Assembly (NCBI GenBank): GCA_002914805.1
Contig: JXTB01000036.1
Location: forward strand, 1,318,630 to 1,382,629
Length of the DNA stretch: 64,000 nucleotides
Direction: 5' to 3'
Source of the DNA: Parasponia andersonii
Lineage: Eukaryota > Streptophyta > Magnoliopsida > Rosales > Cannabaceae
Shown: piece after piece, positions 56,223 to 64,000 of the stretch
Numbering within the stretch: position 1 is the stretch's first letter
Layout of the letters: each line of letters begins with the position of its first letter
The notes under the pieces: model-generated
Seen by the model: the letters and a program-made list of their open reading frames with translations, nothing else
Databases searched by the model: none
Told to the model about the DNA's origin: nothing
Position numbers and translations under genes: made by a program

Positions 56223-57849
56223 AAAGGTTTTCGATGATCTAGCATATCTTGTTCATGTTTATTCTCTTAAAGTTTGATGATCTATGATTTCCATAATGAT
56301 CTCTTTGATGACGTTTGGTCTTGTTCATGTTTATGAGTATGCTCTACTATGTATGATGATTGATTGATTCAATGAGTTTAAATGATAATCAATTAGATGT
56401 TACTATGAGTTTATGATCATGTGATGTGTTTTTGATTTTTCATTCTAGTATGTTCTTGATTTTTCTATGAATGTTATTTTATGTTCTTGATAAAAGTGTT
56501 CATAGAAAATGATTTGATCTTTAATTGTGTTTTAGTTTTTAAGAAAAACTGTTTCTCCAATTAAAGATTTTTAAAATTTTGGATTTGAAAAAAAAGGATG
56601 GAAGTGGGTTTGGTAGCTAGGGTATTATATACCCTAGCCATATACACGTTGGTTCTTGCTAACGCAAGACCCATGTGACCACTTATGCAAGACCATAATG
56701 GTCTTGCAAATGGCCACTCCCAAGCACATTAGATGTGCTTTTTTGTTATAAGCACATAAGATGTGCTTTGATCGCATATGTGCTTGTCGGCTAGCTTGTC
56801 GGGCACACGTGAGTTGAACCATGCAAGGTTCGTTCGATCATTTGATCAATGCACATAAGATGTGCTTTCGACTGTATATGTTTTGGTCATAAGTCATACG
56901 AATTAGTCATGCGCATATGACTAATACAAGCACATAAGATGTGCTTGAGCCGCACATTGACGCGGATTGAACCATGCTCGGCTCGACGCAACACTGTCCC
57001 ATCTCGTGCCCGTGGCTATTCCAATGCCGTGCATAACATATTGGCATGCAGAAATAGTTCCGTACGTAACCGCGCAACATCCCCGAGGACTTGTTCCTCA
57101 TGCCGTATGTGTGTATGACTACACGTCTACATGCAACAATGTCCCATCCCTATAGCCGCGCCACTTTGGCCCGCCTCCGTAGCCGCATATATGCCGTCTC
57201 GTACGCTTGTCGTCGAAATCTACACGAGCCCGTCATTACTTGGTAGTTGTCCCGAGCGAGGCCGCGTAGTGTTATGCGAGCCCGTCGGCGCTCGGGATTG
57301 TCCTGAGCGTGACCGCATGACATCCCGAGGATCATCCTCGTTACGGTTTCCCGTTCAGACCTTTAGCTTGTTCCGAACTATGCGGCGGTATTCCGATCGG
57401 TATCCTGATGCCGTTGACGTCAAATTATCTATTTTAGATAATTTCTTATTTTAAATTTCCTTATTTGAATTTTGAATTAGTGATAATTAAGGAAATTTGA
57501 ATTCGTTACCTTATCTAATTTTTGAAATTTAAATTTTGGTAACTAATCTGATAGGATAAGATTCTATCAGAAAATCCTATATTCTCTAATTTTGAAATTT
57601 AAATATTTGAATTTAAATTAAGGATGAAATCCTTAGTTTATGGAAGGATTTAAATTAAGAATAAGATCCTCAATTTAAATAAATTCAAATCAAGGATAAG
57701 ATCACTTGATTTAAGGAAATTTAAAAATGAATATTTAAATATAGATAGGATTACATATTTAAATAGATTTGATTTCAAATTTAAATATAAATCAGATCCC
57801 ACTATTTAAGGAAATCAATTTAAATAAATAGGGAATTAATTAACTACCA
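56223..57849 (+). mobile_element. Non-coding internal region of element B
   Basis: No Gag or Pol domain is present, so this looks like a large retrotransposon derivative (LARD) or a heavily deleted copy. Three zones are seen: a T-rich leader (56223-56640), a GC-richer zone with many inverted repeats (56640-57440), and an A/T-rich zone of GGATAAGAT/AATTTAAAT-like short repeats (57440-57849). Confidence 0.65.
56686..56946 (+). repeat. Cluster of perfect inverted repeats in element B
   Basis: TGCAAGACCAT-a-ATGGTCTTGCA (56686-56708, 11-bp arms, 1-base spacer). AAGCACAT-n3-ATGTGCTT at 56722-56740, 56750-56768 and 56928-56946 (8-bp arms), with a variant ATGCACAT-aag-ATGTGCTT at 56849-56867. ATTAGTCAT-n6-ATGACTAAT at 56902-56925 (9-bp arms). 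Confidence 0.92.
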
Positions 57850-58708
57850 AAATATATACTAGAGGGGTAATATGGTAATTTCACCTCACTAGTACGACAT
57901 TACATCAGGGGTATATCTGCAGGTATAGTATATGCTAAATGGATCAAGTTAATTAAAGTGTTAATTAGCTTTACAGAAAATATATGACATTTAGTCTAAA
58001 AGTGTAATATTGGGCCTATCGTGGAGTGCCCCAATATTAATGGACAAGGCCCAATCATTATTAAGAGTTAATTATAATTATGGATAGTTGGCCCATTGGA
58101 GCTTAGACTATTTAGATCTATAAGGTCCCCTATCTAGCTCACACATAGCCCAATAACTAATTGAATGGTCAATTGAGCCCAACAAGCCCATTAGGGTTTA
58201 CATCTCTTTAAATACTTAAGAGAAAAGTTCTCCCAAGCCTCTCTAAGTGTTCTACATGCCACTCATGCATAGTAACTATGCTTTTTCGTGTGACAGAGAG
58301 AAAAAGAGAGAGTGAAAGAGAACCGAGCTATCCTGTGTTTGTTCATGGCCGCTGAGAGAGAAATACCCATGGCCGTAGACGTGCAATCAAGGAGAAGGAA
58401 GAGTGTCTTCTGGATCGTCCGCTCATCTCTCGTTGGGAATCAAAAAAGTGCCCACAGATCGGATCATTCAACAGGCTCCAAAGAATAGACAGGAAGACTC
58501 AATGGTTGTGAAGCACTTCCAGGTTTTATCTAAACTTAGATCCATGAATTGATTTATGTTAGATTAACGATCCTATGTTTTTGTTTTGTAAAATTTCAAA
58601 AAAAAATTAAAATACTTATTCCACTGTGTTCTTGATTTGTTTACAAAACTGCAGAAATCGTTTCCAGTAAAATCGTTTTTCGAAATTTATTTTTCAGAAT
58701 TTCCAGCA
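57850..58708 (+). repeat. 5'-truncated second LTR of element B
   Basis: 859 bp matching the second half of the 5' LTR (55351-56207), ending TTTCCAGCA. The first ~790 bp of the LTR are missing. The next base begins the truncated L-family LTR. Confidence 0.85.
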
Positions 58709-59995
58709 CTCTATGCCTTATGTGTGTGATATTGTATGTGTTACTCTGTAGTTGTTTCTCTCATATATCTTATATATATGAGGCCTAAAATTGCTTATCC
58801 CAATCCAACTAGGATTGGGCTTGTTCTTCAATTTGAGCTATAGGTTTTAATAAATATGTCTAATTCATGAAAGTTATTTATAAAAATACCAACTTCTGTG
58901 TAGAATAATTGTTTTACATAGTTTCATGAAACTGATTTCACAAATACCACTAACCAATTAATGAGCTTTGTTGAGTTAGACAATGGACCTAATAGATTCA
59001 AATAATCTAAGATCCAATAATATAATAAATACATAATAATTCTTATTATGATATTTATATAAATAATATTAATGAACGGGATACTCCACTAAAGGCTCAA
59101 TACTGCATTCTTAGATTAAATGTCATGCCTTGTATAGAGATTTAATATTCTATACCATATATAGAATTCCTATTCGATGCCGTAGTTGGAAAGGTGAAAT
59201 AGATGTAATACCTCTCTAACATATATTTACCTTTAAGTTAGTATCTTTCTATTAAGGAATAATATAGTCAATAATTTTGTTCTCAATTGCCATTTAGATA
59301 AAATTATCAACCAATTCACAAAGTGAATACTAAGATCTTAGATTTAATTATTCCATGAATCTTGAAAGACTTTAAAGTGATATTAATATATAATGTCCTT
59401 AACTATTTAGTGTTCCCATCAATTCATAAGCCATACTCCAATTTGCCAGAGTTTGCCTTTAATTTCATAAAAGCTAGTCTTTTAATAAATTAAAAGGTTA
59501 CAACCAATAAAAGCAAGTCTAGTTAAATATCAAGGATTAAGATGTACATGTTAATAGCTAGTTTGTGATAATATAAGAATTCAGTTACGACACTCCAATT
59601 CTTTATATTACCTGGTCCAATTCAATACACATAACTTATTTATGTTGTACTATTGTTTCTATCAGAAGTCAGACACTTCAATGATTTGAGACACATCATT
59701 CCTGTTGAAATGGACAAACATTATAATCTTTAGTAAATAAAGTATTCCATCTTTATTTACAGATTGTGAACTAATTAATTTAGATATAGATAAAGAAACA
59801 AGTTTCCCTATAATTAATACTTAATTATGTTTGTTTCTTTATACACAAATAAAATCGTGGAATATTTTTCAGATTAATAAACTATTCAACTAAGATAGTT
59901 TAATATAGCAAATATCATAATTGCTTATAAGAGAAAGTTGTTTATACCAAAAGGATAAAATTAGAAATCTATTTTCTAGGACAAATATCCTAACA
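58709..59995 (-). repeat. 3' LTR (truncated) of an L-family copia element
   Basis: Read on the minus strand it starts TGTTAGGATATTTGTCC at 59995 and follows the intact L LTR for 1,287 bp, lacking about the last 500 bp. A minus-strand polypurine tract (complement of CTCCCACTTG, 59998-60007) abuts it, so it is the 3' LTR of the element to the right. Confidence 0.85.
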
Positions 59996-60007
59996 TTCTC
60001 CCACTTG

Positions 60008-61300
60008 TCCAAAAAGCAGTTACTCAAATTATTATACTAAAAGCCTACAAATGTTCCAAATGACCAAAATTAATAAAAGCAAAAATTAAGTGTTGAACTA
60101 ACAACTTAAAGAACTAAGAAAAATAATGAAGATCATAAGCGCTCTCTTCGTCATTTTCTTGATGCATTTCTCTTTCATCCTCTAGAAAGTCTCCACTTCT
60201 GTTGATGAAGGTAGTATTAGTAGATTGTCTATAAAGAATTTAGCCATTCTCTTCTCTTGGATAGCCAAGCAGAAAATATTTTTATAAATTCTTATCAACT
60301 TCGTCTCCCACTTTTTTGTACGGGTATACTTCATAACTCCATACCTTTAGATGCTTTAAGTTCTCTATATAGCTTATCCATGTCTGAAAAGGTGAGTGAA
60401 GTTGAGAGTATACAAAGTTGTCTTTAAAGTATAATCTTAATACCTTTTCGACAACAGCAACTCCTTGTACATCAGCTCTACAGTATGCTTGAGTCTGATG
60501 TTGTACCTTTCAGTAGCTCCTATACGACTGTGCTCATAGATAGTCGCATATTCATAGGGAATAATAAGATCATCTAGTGTTGGTCTTAACAGGTCACATA
60601 GAGATTCAATAGCTTGAACTTCTTGACCTTGGTGTCATGTTGCATCCGCACTTTTCTTTTAAACTCATGGAAAACATCTAGGGCTTCATCGTATTTCTTC
60701 AAGATATACTTAACCGAAATCTGAGTATTCATCAACAAAAGTGACAAATAATGCATGCTTGTTATAGGAAACTACCTCCATAAGTTCATAGATATACACA
60801 TGTACGCACTCTAACTCAGCTTTCTCATAATGAGTGGTAAGATGATGCTTGTACCTTACAGGCTTCTTGCAATCTTTACAGTCTATGTCGTTGCTGATAT
60901 ATACTTCATATAAGTGACCAGCTCCATAAGTCTGCGAATTTCAAAGCATGATATGTGTCCGAGTCACTTGTGTCGATCGATGGTGTTGTGCTTTTTCCTA
61001 ATGTCATTCACCATTTCTTGGAGTTTACTAATGCTTATTATATAAGATGATGTACATTTGTGGCTTTGCAGTCAAAACATAAAGTCTATTATGCATTTTT
61101 CCCACACAGTATAAAAGATTGTTGTCAAACATGAAGCGGTAGCTTTCTTTGTATATCTTTGATACTAAGAGAGCATTTATACTAAACTCCGGTATGTAGT
61201 AGCAATCTTTCATGATCATGGAGCCATCATTGATCTTCAAGTAAGCATCACCCATGGCTTTAATCTCTTTGATTGTCTATAACTTCCACATAACGACCTA
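60008..61300 (-). pseudogene. Ty1-copia fragment: gag-preintegrase and integrase, RT and RNase H deleted
   Basis: The minus strand gives DAYLKINDGSMIMKDCYYIP and MHNRLYVLTAK (61255-61070), then RHKWLGHISCFEIRRLMELG and DCKDCKK (gag-preintegrase zinc region, about 60980-60870), and weaker integrase core text with ATERYNIRLKHTVELMYKELLL-like words (about 60540-60440). Frames shift repeatedly. The frame then runs almost straight into the polypurine tract, so the reverse transcriptase and RNase H are missing. It links LTR family L to the copia superfamily. Confidence 0.8.
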
Positions 61301-63540
61301 CATTAGTTAATTAATTTGGTTCAATCAATTATTTCTTATCGTTACAGATATTGACACTAGATTCTCAGTCCGCTAGTCAGAGATCTCATCTATCCTCAGT
61401 AAAGAGATTTTTCTTAGCTTTCTAGACGATCTAACTATTGGAGAAGATCCTAACCTCTTTTCAGTAGAGGTATTCTCAGGTTGATTATCATTCAATTTCA
61501 TTAAAATGCTGTAATGTCTTTATAGATGTCCATACTATATTCCCTTATCTCTTTCCTCTTTCCGGAAATCTTATCCATCTTATAAAAAGTGTTTCCTCAA
61601 AAATTACAAATGATAAAATTTCCAATTAGACAAAAGTCATAAAATAAATTCCATTCATAATCGAATTTAATGAATTCAATTAACAATTAAATTCTGTAAG
61701 TTTAATTCTCAATTAAACATATAGGAAAAAAACAATCGAATACAAACATCTTTGTTTCGATTAAATTTTACAACAAGATAATAAATGCCTTAACAAGGGT
61801 ATTCATTATCTTGAGTAAGATAATAAATACCTCAACAAGGGTATTAATTATCAAGAATGAACTTTGAAAAAATCACTAAACTCTTGTGATATTCAAATCA
61901 AAGTAACTGATTTAAAATCATCAAACAATTCGTACAAGATATTGTAATACACATAGAGTAAATTAAGAAATATAAATGTAATGACATATAATCAAATAAG
62001 AAGATTATGTGTTATACTCTTATTAGTCATTTGGAAACTAAGGATAAACTATAGACATGTAAATTATTATCCTCTTAGTACTCAACTAAGTTTGCTAGTT
62101 TATCTGAATATAAAAGAATTTGGAATACTTCACATATAAAATCAAGATAAAATGCTTGTGTAAGAATCCTTAAGACTGTTACAAATATTCAAGGTATTTT
62201 GACCTACCATAGATTACAAGTTATATACGGGTAATCATGTAAATCTATAAGTTAAATATGAACAATTCACTTTAGACAAAAAGAAAAATATCTCATATTC
62301 TATTTTCCTAATTACCCTGCTTATCGGTCTATAGAATTACTAAATAGCTCTTACGGGAGGTTGATAGCATCATATATTGAGTGTGTAACCACCATTTCAA
62401 TTAACAAGCTTTCTTGTACAATATAATCTCCTACAGGATATCAGTATGTAAAGTTCACTCTCAAATTTATCTTAAGAGATTCAATACCACTAATACCTAG
62501 ATGAAAACCTTCCTACAGGAGTTCAACAAGACTCTTAAGTGAAGTACTTCTTTAGAATTATTGAACTAATGATAGAGATCATGGATATCTCATACCCACT
62601 CCCACTCAATCTTTTAAAAATTTAAGGATCCTGATTTTACTCAATTATCTAACTTATTTAGTAACCTCAAAATCAATTATGTATATCCAATTATGCAACT
62701 TAAAGAGAATGAGCTAATTTAAGTCATTATGACATATTATTCTAGACATGGTGCTATGATCGAACAATTATTGTCTAAAGCCAAAGTACTAATACTATAG
62801 TATACATCTCATGTATATAAAAGTAGACAATAAAAGCATACAGGACATAACGATCAAGTAAGAAGGTCTGTGGATTGTAAATCATTCAAGTAAAACTTTT
62901 CTAAAAGAAAATTCAATTATTTGATCAAAATTCGTTCAACCAAAGATAAATAATTGAAAACAGTATTTAAAATAAATCTTGTATAGAACATTAGTTTTGA
63001 AAAATCTAACTAAGAAACTTTAACAGCTAAAAATATTCAACCAATAATTTTAAAGATTCTTAGTAGTAGAATTTAATCAAATTAAATTCTAAGTGTATTT
63101 ATAAAAATAAGTAAGCACTTATAAAAATATTTTGTAAAAGAGTTTTACAAATAATTATAAATGCAAGTAATGAATATAAACAACTTTATATTATATTCAT
63201 TAATTTTCTCAAAATTAATCATTTCAAAACTAAAGAATGGTTTAAATAATTCTAGATAAAAAATTTAGCAAAATTTAAAATCCTCCCACTCAATATGACA
63301 GTCATATCAAATATATTTTGTAAAAATATAATTATCTCATAATTATTAAAAATCCTTTTTGTTTCATAAAATATTACCATAATTATCTCATAATTATCAG
63401 TATTTTATGTCAACTACCACTGCACCAAAATATTACCATAATTATCGCATAATTATAATATTTTCTTAATTAAAATTAAAATATTTTAATCTCATTAAAA
63501 TCAAGCTCCAATTGAATTTTGAAAAAAAATATTAACCATG
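61301..63540. other. AT-rich region upstream of the copia fragment, unrecognised
   Basis: No domain is recognised. It probably includes decayed gag and leader of the minus-strand copia element. CTCCCACTCAAT words at about 62601 and 63285 look like reverse-complemented polypurine tracts, but no LTR start follows either. Confidence 0.4.
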
Positions 63541-64000
63541 TAGGTTTGATAAAATATATTTGGTGCGTGTCGAATCCAACAAAATAAATCCCTGCTCTAA
63601 ATGTGTATATATATATATATATATATATAAATAATTGCATACAGTGATGAGCAAGGTCGTCTCCACAAGGATTGGTTAGATTTATTTCCTTAAAGATTAC
63701 GATAAATAAAAGAAAAGGGATTTTAAAAATTAGAATTAGACAATCTAAAGAGAACGCAGTAAAAGAAATACAAATAAAGGAAAAATCAATATAATACGAA
63801 CATCTAGCCAAAGGTACAAATTCAGTTTTGGATCAGTGAATTGATCATTGATGCAAAGATAATTTCTTTAATTCTTTAATAAACTGGTTATAGTTATTAA
63901 CAAGCTCTAACAACCTATCTCTCCTTAATATCTTGATAACCAAAACAAGCTCTTTGATTATTTCTCTTACTAGTAGACAATCCTAAACAAGCTCTTAGGA
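63541..64000 (-). repeat. Possible LTR-tail or leader fragment of another retrotransposon
   Basis: The minus strand contains CCTTGTGGAGACGACCTTGC (complement of about 63650-63669), a phrase typical of the region near the end of LTRs in some plant gypsy/LARD elements. The plus strand has AACAAGCTCT-type words repeated at about 63899, 63944 and 63988. A (TA)n tract lies at 63605-63629. The window ends before any boundary. Confidence 0.35.

Noticed and set aside
62595..63300. CTCCCACTCAAT words as polypurine tracts of further LTR elements
   Set aside because: No TG-starting LTR or inverted terminal sequence follows on the minus strand.

Overview
The window looks like a nuclear chromosome segment of a flowering plant, probably a eudicot. 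It is AT-rich with many (TA)n and poly-A/T tracts. Its few intact genes are plant-type: an EXO70 exocyst subunit, an OXS3-family stress protein, a PTRHD1-type PTH2-fold protein and a tiny Cys-rich plant protein. Most of the rest is transposon debris of the kinds common in plants. The species cannot be told from the sequence alone.

Layout. 1-1446: 3' end of a Ty1-copia element (RNase H fragment, polypurine tract, 3' LTR). 1447-3050: dead LINE fragment. 3051-6764: gene island with the tiny Cys-rich gene (+) and the two-exon PTRHD1-like gene (-), tail to tail. 6765-14620: AT-rich intergenic DNA with small MITEs, a SINE-like piece and tandem duplications. 15038-16001: OXS3-like gene (-), with an upstream ORF and G-box/bZIP sites. 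16600-28660: intergenic, with two short hAT-type elements and a 240-base N gap. 28674-36312: a complete-ended but dead 7.6-kb Mutator-like element (MULE). 36461-37168: a hAT element with a perfect 8-bp target duplication. 40314-42347: single-exon EXO70 gene (-). 45950-64000: a nested LTR-retrotransposon cluster.

The most unusual object is the MULE. It has about 80% identical terminal inverted repeats and a 10-bp direct repeat at its edges. It carries a broken three-exon transposase gene (+) and a converging broken DUF1985-type gene (-). Its introns and spacers are filled by six arrays of a degenerate dyad, TTGACC-n-GGTCAA, with a period of 22 bp in most places and about 25 bp in the first array. 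Each TTGAC core is also a WRKY W-box core.

The second unusual object is a GC-richer, apparently non-coding module at 56640-57440 inside an LTR element. It holds a cluster of perfect inverted repeats, including a 23-bp palindrome and repeated AAGCACAT-n3-ATGTGCTT hairpins.

The right-hand third has a clear insertion history. A Ty3-gypsy element with two RNase H domains (Tat-like, minus strand) took an LTR of family 'L' in its integrase gene. A second, oppositely oriented solo LTR of the same family then inserted into that LTR with a TCTAG target duplication. A different LTR element ('B') sits in the gag gene. A third L-family LTR is the 3' LTR of an internally deleted copia element further right.

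The four intact genes do not form a pathway. They are independent housekeeping or stress genes between transposon blocks.
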